Part shown: in pieces, positions 30,388 through 39,240 of the stretch
Layout of the letters: each line of letters begins with the position of its first letter
Position numbering within the stretch: position 1 is the first letter of the stretch
Source: Fulvimarina manganoxydans
GTDB taxonomy: Bacteria > Pseudomonadota > Alphaproteobacteria > Rhizobiales > Rhizobiaceae
DNA length: 64,000 nt
Assembly (NCBI RefSeq): GCF_900176465.1
Contig: NZ_FWXR01000018.1
Span: forward strand, 1-64,000
Reading direction: 5' to 3'
Notes under the pieces: model-generated
Database searches by the model: none
What the model saw: only the letters and a program-made list of their open reading frames with translations
Told to the model about the DNA's origin: nothing
Program-made: the position numbers and the translations under genes

Positions 30388-30864
30388 ATGAAACTTGACC
30401 GTATCGACATCAAGATTCTGCACGAATTGCAGAAGAACGGTCGTGTCACCAATGTCGAACTCGCCAAACTGGTCAATCTTTCCGCCAGTCCCTGCCTCAT
30501 GCGCGTGAAGAAACTGCAGGCGGAGGGCTATATTTCTGGCTACTCGGCGCAGATCAACGTCGCCAAACTGGGGCAGACCCTCACCGTCTTCACCGAGGTG
30601 ACGCTGAAGAACCATCAGCAGATCGATTTCGCCCGATTTCTGGCCGCCGTCGACAAGGTGGAAGAAGTGGTCGAGTGCCATCTCGTCTCCGGTGGCTACG
30701 ACTATCTTCTCAAAGTTGTCGCCGCCGGGATCAGCGAATATCAGGAGATCATGGAGCGCCTGTCGAGCCTGGATATCGGCATCGACAAATATTTCAGCTT
30801 CGTCGTCCTGAAGTCGCCGATCGTGCGCGCCCATCTGCCGCTCAGGACGCTGTTCCCGCTCTGA
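30388..30864 (+). CDS. Lrp/AsnC-family transcriptional regulator
   Basis: 158 residues, a normal Lrp length. Residues 1-60 are the winged helix-turn-helix (LDRIDIKILHELQKNGRVTN and VELAKLVNLSASPCLMRVKKL). Residues 65-150 are the RAM ligand-binding domain, with VVECHLVSGGYDYLLKVVA typical of the amino-acid-binding face. These proteins sense amino acids and form octamers on DNA. It directly precedes a kinase/aminotransferase gene set and an ABC importer, the kind of genes Lrp proteins control. The decamer ATGCCGAAAT upstream of the next gene and in the divergent argE/GNAT promoter region is a candidate binding half-site. Confidence 0.93.
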   Translation: MKLDRIDIKILHELQKNGRVTNVELAKLVNLSASPCLMRVKKLQAEGYISGYSAQINVAKLGQTLTVFTEVTLKNHQQIDFARFLAAVDKVEEVVECHLVSGGYDYLLKVVAAGISEYQEIMERLSSLDIGIDKYFSFVVLKSPIVRAHLPLRTLFPL

Positions 30865-30956
30865 TGGGATTGGGGTCGGGCCAGGTCTTGGGGCTCTCCC
30901 AGGGCAAGGGCCCGGTGCGCCCCGTTGAGTCCCATCAATCGAGCGTCTAGGCCATT

Positions 30957-30986
30957 ATGCCGAAATCTCACCGTTAAACGGCATTT
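30957..30986 (+). promoter_or_regulatory. Inverted half-sites, candidate Lrp operator
   Basis: ATGCCGAAAT at 30957-30966 is followed by the opposed half-site CGGCATTT at 30979-30986. It lies about 105 bp upstream of the HAD gene and downstream of the Lrp gene. The same decamer occurs at 49430-49439. Function is inferred only from position and symmetry. Confidence 0.35.
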
Positions 30987-31091
30987 CCTGCTCGAAGATC
31001 GCTGAAATCGGTCATCCGTCCGGCCCGTTCGGTCCTACCGTCGTCGCATCGCTTCAATAGGCTGCACGGCCGACGAAAAGGGTCCCCCCGC

Positions 31092-31760
31092 ATGACCGAT
31101 TTCCGCCCGAAATATATCACCTTCGACTGCCACGGCACCCTGATCCACTTCCAGATGGCGGAAGCGGCGCGCGATCTATACGGCAGCGAGCTCTCCGAGC
31201 CTCAGATGCAGGCCTTCATCGCCGATTTCTCCGCCTATCGGCTCGACGAGGTGATGAAGGACTGGCAGCCCTATGCGGACGTGGTTCACAACGCGCTCGA
31301 GCGGACCTGCAAGCGTAATGGCGTCGCCTTCAAACCCGAGAACGCGCAGAACATCTATGAGCGCGTCCCGAGCTGGGGCCCCCATGCCGACGTGCCGGAG
31401 GGGCTTGCCAGGGTCGCCAAGGAGATCCCGCTCGTCACCCTCACCAATTCGATGGACGCGCAGATCCACGACAATGTGGCCAAGCTCGGCGCGCCCTTCC
31501 ATGCTGTCTACACGGCCGAGCAGGCGGGCGCCTACAAGCCGCATTTCAAGGCCTTCGAATATATGTTCGACATGCTGAACTGCGGCCCGGAGGATATCCT
31601 TCACGTCTCCTCCTCCTTCCGATACGATCTGATGTCCGCCCATGATCTCGGCATCAAGAACAAGGTGTGGGTCAATCGCGGCCACGAGCCGGCCAATCCC
31701 TATTACGGCTATACCGAGATCCCCGACATCCGGCATCTGCCGGGCGTCGTCGGTCTCTGA
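31092..31760 (+). CDS. HAD-superfamily hydrolase, haloacid dehalogenase type II-like
   Basis: 222 residues, the usual length of type II haloacid dehalogenases. The nucleophile Asp12 lies in FDCHGTLIHF. The second motif is VTLTNSMDAQI near residue 115, the motif III lysine is in GAYKPHFKAFEYM near 147, and ILHVSSSFRYDLMSAHDLG near 170 is the C-terminal acidic motif. Members hydrolyse carbon-halogen or phosphate-ester bonds. Its neighbours are a small-molecule kinase and a phospho-lyase-like aminotransferase, so a phosphatase role is as likely as dehalogenation. The gap to the kinase gene is 149 bp. Confidence 0.85.
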   Translation: MTDFRPKYITFDCHGTLIHFQMAEAARDLYGSELSEPQMQAFIADFSAYRLDEVMKDWQPYADVVHNALERTCKRNGVAFKPENAQNIYERVPSWGPHADVPEGLARVAKEIPLVTLTNSMDAQIHDNVAKLGAPFHAVYTAEQAGAYKPHFKAFEYMFDMLNCGPEDILHVSSSFRYDLMSAHDLGIKNKVWVNRGHEPANPYYGYTEIPDIRHLPGVVGL

Positions 31761-31909
31761 GACCGGCGGCACAAGATCGTTCGGCCGCCGCGTTCCACGC
31801 GCCGTTAGGGAGCCGCTTCTTGCGTGTCGAAAACCAGGCCGGCTGCGTTGAAAAGTCCGAAAAGCCGATCGGCCTTGCGTCTTTTAGCCAATCTCATGTC
31901 GAAGCCGCC

Positions 31910-32920
31910 ATGAGCGCCCTTGCCACATCGCCCGGCATCCTCGAGATCGATGCGCTGGGGGCGCTCCTTTGGCGCCATTACGGCCTGTCGGGAGAGATCG
32001 AAATCCTCTCCTCGGAGGTCGAGCAGACGGCCGAAATTCGGTTTCCCACCGGCGAGCGGCTGATCTTCAAGACCGCCCGTGAGAAACCGGCGGTCGAGAG
32101 CTTCCGCTTCCAGTCCGCCGCGCTCAGCGCTCTCGAAGGTTCAAAGGGCTTCGTTGCGCCGACGATCATTCGGACCCTCGATGGCGCCGCGATGTTCGAG
32201 GAGGCGGGCGCTTCGGGCTATCTGCAGAGCCTTGTCGAGGGCGTGCCCCTTCACCGCGAAGCCCGCTCGCCCGACCTTCTTGATCGCTGCGGCCGGGCGC
32301 TCGCCCACCTTGATCGCGCGCTGGCGGTTCATGATGATCTGCCGGGCGCCCGTCGTCCGGTCCTCTGGCATATCGGCTGCTGGCCCCGCCTGATCGAATT
32401 GGAGCGCCATCTGCCCGAGGGAGAAATGGGGCAGGCCGTCGCTCGGGCGATGAGGGACTATCTCCGCCGCGTCGAACCGGCTCTCTGCGACGTCCCATGG
32501 CAGGTCACCCACAATGATCCGAGCCCCTTCAACACGCTCGCAGCAGGGGAGAGAATCGCCTTCATCGATTTCGGCGATGGCGGCTTCGGACCCCAAATCC
32601 AGGACCTTGCCATCGCGGCGAGCCATCAGGTCGCCGACCCTGCCAGTCCGCTCGGCGGCGCGGAGCATCTGATCGCGGGGTATGCCTCCATCCTGCCGCT
32701 GTCCAAGCTGGAAACCACGCTCCTGGTCGGGCTGATGAAGGCCCGCCAAAGCGCGCTGATCCTGATCAATCACTGGCGGGCGAGCCTCTTTCCCGGCGAG
32801 ACCGCCTACATCATGAAGAATGTCGCCCGCGCTAAAACCGGTCTCGCCATTCTCGACAGGCTGAGCCCGGGCGAGGGGGAGGCGGCCGTTCGCGCAGCTC
32901 TTGCCGCAAGCTCGCGATGA
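31910..32920 (+). CDS. Aminoglycoside-phosphotransferase-fold kinase, hydroxylysine-kinase-like
   Basis: 336 residues of the APH/choline-kinase fold. The catalytic loop VTHNDPSPFN (HxDxxxxN) is near residue 200 and the metal motif IDFGDGGFGP near 220. The N-terminal lobe carries a plausible ATP lysine in ERLIFKTAREKP. In animals, hydroxylysine kinase (AGPHD1/HYKK) of this fold makes 5-phosphohydroxylysine, which a class III PLP lyase (AGXT2L2/PHYKPL) then breaks down. The next gene here is a class III enzyme with the matching lysine motif, so a kinase/phospho-lyase pair is the leading idea, with hydroxylysine or another amino alcohol as substrate. Start: ATG at 31910 fits the fold; the ribosome binding site is weak. 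Confidence 0.75.
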   Translation: MSALATSPGILEIDALGALLWRHYGLSGEIEILSSEVEQTAEIRFPTGERLIFKTAREKPAVESFRFQSAALSALEGSKGFVAPTIIRTLDGAAMFEEAGASGYLQSLVEGVPLHREARSPDLLDRCGRALAHLDRALAVHDDLPGARRPVLWHIGCWPRLIELERHLPEGEMGQAVARAMRDYLRRVEPALCDVPWQVTHNDPSPFNTLAAGERIAFIDFGDGGFGPQIQDLAIAASHQVADPASPLGGAEHLIAGYASILPLSKLETTLLVGLMKARQSALILINHWRASLFPGETAYIMKNVARAKTGLAILDRLSPGEGEAAVRAALAASSR

Positions 32921-33014
32921 TGCCCGGAGCGCCCCTTCGCTCGCCCGCCGGATGGCGCGTCGCAAGGCGCCCGAGCAGGCTCTTTTCCTCCCCATCGAAC
33001 AGGGTAAATCCGCC

Positions 33015-34343
33015 ATGGCCGAAGACCTAATGCCCAATCGCTACAGGCCTGGCGAGGCCAGCCTGCCGAAGCGCGAGGCGGATCTGATCGCTCGCCGCGA
33101 TCACGTGCTCGGTTCCTCCTACCGCCTGCAATATCGACGCCCCGTCCATTTCGTGCGCGGCGAAGGCATGTGGCTTTACGACCCCGATGGCAGGGCCACT
33201 CTCGACTTTTACAACAATGTTCCCTCCCTTGGTCACTGCCACCCGGAGGTCACCGCCGCCATGGCCGAGCAGGCCGGGCGGCTCAGCGCCAATACGCGCT
33301 ATCTGGAACCGCGCCTCGTCGATTATGCCGAGCGCCTCATCGCCACCTTCCCGAGCGCGCTCGACCGGGTCGTCTTCACCTGCACGGGCAGCGAGTCGAA
33401 CGATCTCGCCCTGCGCATCGCCCGGCTGGTCAGCGGCGCGGACGGGGTGATCGTCTCCTCCTATGCCTATCACGGCACGAGCGCGGCCGCTGCGGCGGTG
33501 TCGCCCAATCTCGGCGATGCGGTGAAGCTCAGCCCATCGGTGCGCATGGTCAACCTGCCCGGACCGTCCGGGATCGACGAAGCGAATGCCGCCGCCTTTT
33601 TCGAGGCAGAGGTCAGGGCCGCCATTCGCGATCTCGACCGGCGCGGCATCGGCGTCGCGGCGCTTCTGATCGACAGTATCTTTTCCAGCGATGGCGTGTG
33701 GCTGGACCCGCCCGGCTTCATCGCCGGCGCGGTCGAGGCCGTGCGCGAGGCGGGCGGGCTCTTCATCGCCGACGAGGTCCAGCCCGGTTTCGGGCGCACC
33801 GGCTCCCATATGTGGGGCTTCGAACGCCACGATGTGGCGCCGGATCTCGCAACGCTCGGAAAGCCGATGGGCAACGGCTATCCGATCGGCGCCGTGGTCG
33901 GACGCCGGGCGCATATGGACCGGTTCGGCGCGACGGCGCGCTATTCGAACACCTTTGCCGGCAATACCGTCGGCATCGCGACGGCCGACGCCGTGCTCAC
34001 CATTCTTCAGCGCGACGGGATCATGGAGAATGCGCTTGCCATGGGCGAGCGCCTCGCATCCGGCCTCGATGTCCTTGCCGGCCAGTCGGACGCCATCCGC
34101 GCGGTGCGCCATGCGGGTCTCTTCTTCGGCATCGACATCGGACGGGACGCGATGTCGCCCGGCGAGCGCCGGGCGATGGCGCTCGATCTGGTCAATCTGT
34201 TGCGCGACGACGGCGTCCTGATCAGCACCTGCGGCGCCAATGAGGATACACTGAAGGTTCGTCCGCCGCTGGTCTGCGAAGCCGCCCATGTGGACCGGTT
34301 TCTGGAGGCGCTCGCCACCGGATTGCAGAGGCTTTCGGCGTGA
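33015..34343 (+). CDS. Class III aminotransferase-family PLP enzyme, phospho-lyase-like
   Basis: 442 residues. The PLP lysine is in LGKPMGNGYPIGAVVG near residue 285; GKPMGNG is characteristic of the AGXT2L phospho-lyase subgroup as well as of some transaminases. FTCTGSESNDLALRIAR (PLP phosphate cradle) is near residue 120 and FIADEVQPGFGRTG (PLP pyridine Asp) near 253. AGXT2L enzymes remove phosphate and ammonia from phosphoethanolamine or phosphohydroxylysine to give an aldehyde. It follows the kinase gene after 94 bp in the same direction. An ordinary omega-transaminase role cannot be excluded. Start: ATG at 33015 with AGGG about 10 nt upstream. Confidence 0.82.
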   Translation: MAEDLMPNRYRPGEASLPKREADLIARRDHVLGSSYRLQYRRPVHFVRGEGMWLYDPDGRATLDFYNNVPSLGHCHPEVTAAMAEQAGRLSANTRYLEPRLVDYAERLIATFPSALDRVVFTCTGSESNDLALRIARLVSGADGVIVSSYAYHGTSAAAAAVSPNLGDAVKLSPSVRMVNLPGPSGIDEANAAAFFEAEVRAAIRDLDRRGIGVAALLIDSIFSSDGVWLDPPGFIAGAVEAVREAGGLFIADEVQPGFGRTGSHMWGFERHDVAPDLATLGKPMGNGYPIGAVVGRRAHMDRFGATARYSNTFAGNTVGIATADAVLTILQRDGIMENALAMGERLASGLDVLAGQSDAIRAVRHAGLFFGIDIGRDAMSPGERRAMALDLVNLLRDDGVLISTCGANEDTLKVRPPLVCEAAHVDRFLEALATGLQRLSA

Positions 34344-34754
34344 GGGACGGGTTGGAGACGCCGTGCCATGCCTTATCGAAAGGCAGGGTGAACCCTTGCG
34401 AGGCAGAAAGTGGTGCCCACCCGTTTGCGATCGATTTTCGCGCCCTTCGGCCTTTCCCTGGGAACTGTGGACTCCGCGTCGAGCAGGCCTGCGACGGGGC
34501 ACCGGATGACGAGTGGAAAATGCCGATTTGGCCGTGGCCTGCAGAAGCTTCTGCTGCGCGCTCCACGCAATTCAGCGCTTTCAATGGCGCCAAACGCGCA
34601 ACACTCGATGTCGAAACGATGACGGCCCCAAGGGAATGCAGGATCGACCACAAGTAGGCATCGCGCTGCAACCTGGCACAGCCTGCCTGATTTTGCATCT
34701 TTTGCCTGCTCAGTTTGATGATTTATTAGTCTGCACTGATAGGAACCGCAAACG
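34344..34754. other. Gap upstream of ABC importer operon
   Basis: 411 bp without a supported gene. The last 70 bp are AT-rich (TTTGATGATTTATTAGTCTG) and likely contain the promoter of the importer operon. AGGAACC sits about 9 nt before the ATG of the ATPase gene. Confidence 0.5.
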
Positions 34755-36425
34755 ATGACGCCGCAATACCAGACTGACGGGGCAACGGGGCCGGCGCTTT
34801 CGGTTCGCGGTCTGACGATCGACCTGCCTAAGGACATGGAACGGCGTCACGCCGTGGAGGACATATCCTTCGATCTTCAGGACGGACAGATCCTGTGCAT
34901 CGTCGGCGAATCCGGATCGGGCAAGTCGGTCACCGCCAACACGATCATGGGACTCCTGCCATCCTCGATCCGGGTCTCGGCCGGGGAGATTCATCTCGGC
35001 GGGGCGGAGGCGGGCGAGTTGATCGGCGCCGCACCCGCCACCTTGCGCAATCTGCGCGGCCGCGTCGTCTCGATGATCTTCCAGGACCCGCTCTCGGCGC
35101 TCAATCCGCTGATGACGGTGGGCGAGCAGATTACCGAAGTGCTGACGGCTCATGGGGTGGGCACGCGCGAATGGCAGCGGGCGCGGGTCATCGAGCTCCT
35201 GACGGAAGTGAGCCTCCCCGATCCCCAGCTGATGTATCACCAATATCCGTTCCGCCTGTCAGGCGGACAGCGCCAGCGGGTCATGATCGCGATGGCGCTC
35301 GCGCTGGAGCCCAAGATCCTGATCGCCGACGAGCCGACGACGGCCCTCGACGTGACGACCCAGGCGCAGATCCTGCATCTCATCCGCGACATCCAGCGAC
35401 GCAAGGGGATGAGCGTCATGTTCATCACCCATGACTTCGGCGTCGTGGCCGAGATCGCCGACAGCGTAGTGGTCATGGAAAAGGGCCGTATCGTCGAGAC
35501 GGGAAGCGCCGACGCGGTGCTGAAGTCGCCGTCCCATCCCTACACCAAGCGCTTGATCGCCGCCGTTCCGGCGCTGACGGGCGAGAACCGGGCGGCGGCG
35601 TCCAACGCGGCGCCGGAGCCGATCATCCGGGTCGAGGGGCTCGGAAAGACCTACCGCATCGGCAGCGCCCTGTTCGGCGGAGAGTACCTCGTCAAGGCGG
35701 TGCAGGACGTCTCCTTCGAGATCGGACCGGGCCGTACGCTCGGCATTGTCGGCGAGAGCGGCTCGGGCAAATCCTCCCTCGGGCGCCTTCTGGTCAAGCT
35801 CCAGGACGGCAATGGCGGACGCATCCTTTTCGAGGGCCGCGATATCGTCCCCCTGAGCGATGCGGAGTTTCGCCCGCTCCGTCCGAAGATCCAGATGATC
35901 TTCCAGGACCCCTTCGCCTCCCTCAATCCGCGCTCCACGATCGGGCATATCCTGACCGTTGGCCCCGTCGCTCACGGCATGGATTATCCGAAAGCCCGCA
36001 AGGAGGCGCAGGCGCTTTTGTCCCATGTGGGCCTCGATGCGGGTGCCTTCGAGCGCTATCCGCACGAGTTCTCCGGCGGCCAGCGCCAGCGCATCGGCAT
36101 CGCCCGGGCCCTGATGTTCAAGCCGAAGCTTCTCGTCGCCGACGAGGCGGTGTCGGCGCTCGACGTGTCGATCCAGGCGCAGATTCTCGAACTTCTCGAC
36201 CAGATCCAGCGCGAGACCGGTGTCTCGATGATCTTCATCACCCATGACCTCAGGGTCGCCAGCCAGATCTGCGACGAGATCGCGGTGATGCAAAAGGGCC
36301 GGATCGTCGAACAGGGGCCGCCCTCGCAGATCTTTCTCGATCCCCGCTCGGCCTACACGCGTGAGCTCGTGGACGCGATTCCGGGCCGGATGCCGGCGGA
36401 GGCGCGTCTCTCCGCCCTCAACTGA
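34755..36425 (+). CDS. Dipeptide/oligopeptide-type ABC transporter ATPase, two domains fused (DppD-DppF)
   Basis: 556 residues with two complete ABC domains, so one chain supplies both ATPases. Domain 1: Walker [17 protein letters not shown] near residue 51, signature LSGGQRQR near 170, Walker [13 protein letters not shown]. Domain 2: Walker [15 protein letters not shown] near 330, signature FSGGQRQR near 437, Walker [14 protein letters not shown] linker of about 35 residues separates them, and an oligopeptide-type C-terminal segment is present. It energises the importer encoded by the next three genes. First gene of an operon running to about 42739. Confidence 0.95.
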   Translation: MTPQYQTDGATGPALSVRGLTIDLPKDMERRHAVEDISFDLQDGQILCIVGESGSGKSVTANTIMGLLPSSIRVSAGEIHLGGAEAGELIGAAPATLRNLRGRVVSMIFQDPLSALNPLMTVGEQITEVLTAHGVGTREWQRARVIELLTEVSLPDPQLMYHQYPFRLSGGQRQRVMIAMALALEPKILIADEPTTALDVTTQAQILHLIRDIQRRKGMSVMFITHDFGVVAEIADSVVVMEKGRIVETGSADAVLKSPSHPYTKRLIAAVPALTGENRAAASNAAPEPIIRVEGLGKTYRIGSALFGGEYLVKAVQDVSFEIGPGRTLGIVGESGSGKSSLGRLLVKLQDGNGGRILFEGRDIVPLSDAEFRPLRPKIQMIFQDPFASLNPRSTIGHILTVGPVAHGMDYPKARKEAQALLSHVGLDAGAFERYPHEFSGGQRQRIGIARALMFKPKLLVADEAVSALDVSIQAQILELLDQIQRETGVSMIFITHDLRVASQICDEIAVMQKGRIVEQGPPSQIFLDPRSAYTRELVDAIPGRMPAEARLSALN

Positions 36426-36448
36426 GCCAGCACCCCGAAAACCTTAAG

Positions 36449-36482
36449 CCCGCAACCTCAACTGGCCCGCAACCTCAACTGG
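36449..36482 (+). repeat. 17-bp perfect tandem duplication
   Basis: CCCGCAACCTCAACTGG occurs twice back to back (36449-36465, 36466-36482) in the 72-bp gap between the ATPase and binding-protein genes. A shorter match, CCTCAACTG, lies at the 3' end of the ATPase gene (36416-36424), suggesting origin by local slippage. Confidence 0.8.
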
Positions 36483-36497
36483 AATGGAACCGACATC

Positions 36498-38165
36498 ATG
36501 ACGGATAAGACCCCCCCGAAGTCCGGCCTTTCGCGCCGTAGTGCCCTGCGCCTGATGGCGGCCAGCGGCCTTGCCACCTTTGTCGCGCCCCATTTCCTCG
36601 GCGGCGCGGCCTTCGCCCAGGAAGACAGGGAGCCGAAGGGACGCGTCGTCGTTGGCATGTCCCAGGAGCCGACCGTCTTCAACCCCTTGATGGTTCACAA
36701 CGAGGTGGACGACGCGGTCCATTTCTCGGTCTTCGACGCGCTCTTCCGCATCGACCCGGACGGTGTGATCCAGCCCAATCTCGCCGCCGAGGTTCCGAGC
36801 GTCGAGAATGGCGGCATTTCCGAAGACGGCCTGAACTGGCGGGTGCGCCTGCGCGACGATGTCAAATGGCATGACGGCAAGCCTTTCACGGCCGAAGACG
36901 TCAAATACACGCTGGAGCTGATCGTCGATCCGAAGTTCCTCTCCTGGCGCACCGGCGGACATTCGTTGGTTCGTGATCTTACCGTTGTTTCGCCGACGGA
37001 GATCACCTGGCGGATGGAAAGCGAGTTCGCGCCCTATCTCGCCTTCCTGGCCGAGACCTTCATGGTGCCCAAGCATATCCTGGGCGCGGCGGAAGACCCG
37101 AATACGGCCCCCTTCAACCAGTCGCCCATCGGCACCGGTGCGTTCAAATGGAGCAACCGCGTGCCGGGCGACCGGGTCGAGCTCGTCGCCAATGAGGACT
37201 ATTTCGGTGAAGGGCCGTTCATCGAGGAGCTCATCTTCAAATACATCCCCGACATGACGGTGCTCTACACCCAGTTCCAGAGCGGCGACGTGGATCTGGT
37301 GGATCAGTCCTACATCACGCCCGATCACTACGCCGAGGCCAAGGAGCTGCCCGATCGCACGGTCACCCTGGAGCCCGGCTCCTCGATCGAGGGCATCTTC
37401 TTCAATCTGGAGCGGCCGCAATTCAAGGACCCGGCCGTGCGCGAGGCGCTTTATGCCGCGCTCGACCGCCAGTCGATCATCGATGGCATCTATTACGGCG
37501 TCGGCACCATGACCGAAACCTTCATGCCGCCGCTGTCCTACTATTACGATCCGGACCTGCCGAAGCAGGAATTCAATTTGGACAAGGCGCGCAAGATTCT
37601 CGACGATGCCGGCTGGGTGCCGGGATCGGACGGCATCCGTGCCAAGGACGGCGTGCGTCTCGCCTTCGCCAACTCCACCACCTCGGGCAATCATCTGCGC
37701 GAGCAGGTGCAGCAATATATGCAGCAGATCTATCGCGAGATCGGCGTTGAGATGACGATCTCCAACCTGCCGCCGGCGGTCATGTGGGGCGACTTCTGGA
37801 CGAAGTCCCAGTTTGATACGGCCATGTCCGGCGTCACCTTCCTCATCGCCTCCGACCCGGATGTCACCAACCGCTTTGCCTCGACCTCCAGCGCCGCCAA
37901 GGGCGGGCAGGGATCGAATACGATGCAGTATTCCAACCCGCGGGTCGACGAGCTTCTGAAGGAAGGACGAGGCACCTTCGGTCAGGAAGAGCGCAAGAAG
38001 ATCTATACGGAGGTTCAGCAGATCATCCGCGAGGATCTGCCTTTCCTGCCGATCTTTGCCTACACCGTCGTGATGGGGCGCAAATCCGGGCTCGAAGGCT
38101 TCAAGTTCAATCCCAATACGCGCACGCCCTCCTGGCATGCCGCCGCCTGGTCCTGGAAGGACTGA
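36498..38165 (+). CDS. ABC transporter solute-binding protein, family 5 (peptide/opine type)
   Basis: 555 residues. The leader SRRSALRLMAASGLATFVAP with Arg13-Arg14 is a Tat-type signal, cleaved near AFAQ. The mature SBP_bac_5 domain carries WRVRLRDDVKWHDGKPFTAED near residue 113, a classic signature, and LDRQSIIDGIYYGVG near 325. It captures peptides, opines or similar bulky solutes in the periplasm for the DppBC-type permeases encoded downstream. A tandem 17-bp repeat lies just before the gene and an 11-bp hairpin just after it. The ligand is not predictable from sequence; neighbouring genes suggest an amino-acid-containing compound. Confidence 0.93.
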   Translation: MTDKTPPKSGLSRRSALRLMAASGLATFVAPHFLGGAAFAQEDREPKGRVVVGMSQEPTVFNPLMVHNEVDDAVHFSVFDALFRIDPDGVIQPNLAAEVPSVENGGISEDGLNWRVRLRDDVKWHDGKPFTAEDVKYTLELIVDPKFLSWRTGGHSLVRDLTVVSPTEITWRMESEFAPYLAFLAETFMVPKHILGAAEDPNTAPFNQSPIGTGAFKWSNRVPGDRVELVANEDYFGEGPFIEELIFKYIPDMTVLYTQFQSGDVDLVDQSYITPDHYAEAKELPDRTVTLEPGSSIEGIFFNLERPQFKDPAVREALYAALDRQSIIDGIYYGVGTMTETFMPPLSYYYDPDLPKQEFNLDKARKILDDAGWVPGSDGIRAKDGVRLAFANSTTSGNHLREQVQQYMQQIYREIGVEMTISNLPPAVMWGDFWTKSQFDTAMSGVTFLIASDPDVTNRFASTSSAAKGGQGSNTMQYSNPRVDELLKEGRGTFGQEERKKIYTEVQQIIREDLPFLPIFAYTVVMGRKSGLEGFKFNPNTRTPSWHAAAWSWKD

Positions 38166-38184
38166 TCGCGGCCTTTCCCCCTTT

Positions 38185-38211
38185 CCTCCGCCCTTTCCTC
38201 AAGGGCGGAGG
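38185..38211 (+). terminator. Intercistronic hairpin after the binding-protein gene
   Basis: CCTCCGCCCTT (38185-38195) pairs perfectly over 11 bp with AAGGGCGGAGG (38201-38211), loop TCCTC, 19 nt after the stop codon. There is no T-run. Hairpins at this place typically stabilise the binding-protein mRNA or partly terminate transcription so the permeases are made in smaller amounts. Confidence 0.65.
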
Positions 38212-38250
38212 ACCTTACCGGCGACGCTGTCACGAAGGGTCCCTCTCCCA

Positions 38251-39201
38251 ATGCCCGGCTTCCTCCTCAAACGGATTCTGCAGAGCCTCGTCCTGCTTTT
38301 GATCGTATCGGTGATCGGCTTCGTCGTGCTCAATCTGCTGCCGGGCGGGCCGCTCGCGCAGTTCGGCCTCGATTCCAGTATCACCCAGGCCGATCTTGAC
38401 CGGCTGAGAGAGCAGCTCGGACTGAACCGCCCGCTCTATGTTCAATATCTCGATTGGGCATGGCGGCTTCTTCAGGGCGATTGGGGTCATTCCTTCCGGG
38501 ACGGCGCTCCCGTGCTCGAGGTCATCGCCCGGCACCTGTGGGCGACCTTTCTGCTCATGGGCTCATCAACCATCATCGCCGTCTCCATCGGCGCCTGGAT
38601 CGGCATCCGCAGCGCCACTCATCGCGGCTCCACCTTCGACTACGCGGCGACGGTCGGGGCGATGATCGCCCTGTCGATCCCGACCTTCTGGTTCGGTCTC
38701 GTCGGCATCTATGTGTTTTCGCTGAAACTCGGCTGGCTGCCGGCGGGAAATATGTACACGATCGGCGACGAGACGGTGCTGGATTATCTGCACCATCTCA
38801 TCCTGCCGAGCATCGTGCTGGCGCTGGTCCATGTCGCGATCTGGAGCCGCTATATGCGCTCGGCGACGCTGGACGTGATGAACCAGGATTTCGTCAAGAC
38901 GGCGCGCGCCAAGGGCCTGTCAGAGCGCCGCATCCTGATGAAGCATGTGGTGGGCAACGCGCTTCTGCCGATGGTGACGCTCGCCGGCATCCAGCTCCCG
39001 AGCGTTCTGACCGGCGCCCTCGTCACCGAGACGGTCTTCACCTGGCCCGGCATGGGGCGCCTCTTCCTCGATAGTCTGGGTTACAGCGACTATCCGGTGG
39101 TGATGGGCCTTTTGATGTTCTCGGCGATCCTGGTCATCGCGAGCAACCTCATCGCCGATATCGCCGTCGCCCTCATCGATCCTCGTATCCGATTGGCCTG
39201 A
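38251..39201 (+). CDS. ABC transporter permease, DppB type
   Basis: 316 residues with six membrane helices. The N-terminal helix is FLLKRILQSLVLLLIVSVIGFVVLNLLPGGPL, typical of DppB/OppB. The EAA loop contacting the ATPase is TARAKGLSERRILMKHVVGNALLP near residue 215. It forms the membrane channel with the DppC-type subunit. Start: ATG at 38251 places the first helix at the N-terminus; upstream in-frame codons overlap the hairpin region and are rejected. Confidence 0.94.
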   Translation: MPGFLLKRILQSLVLLLIVSVIGFVVLNLLPGGPLAQFGLDSSITQADLDRLREQLGLNRPLYVQYLDWAWRLLQGDWGHSFRDGAPVLEVIARHLWATFLLMGSSTIIAVSIGAWIGIRSATHRGSTFDYAATVGAMIALSIPTFWFGLVGIYVFSLKLGWLPAGNMYTIGDETVLDYLHHLILPSIVLALVHVAIWSRYMRSATLDVMNQDFVKTARAKGLSERRILMKHVVGNALLPMVTLAGIQLPSVLTGALVTETVFTWPGMGRLFLDSLGYSDYPVVMGLLMFSAILVIASNLIADIAVALIDPRIRLA

Positions 39202-39240
39202 TCCATGACATCCATCGCCCGAGAGAGGGAGCCAACCGCC

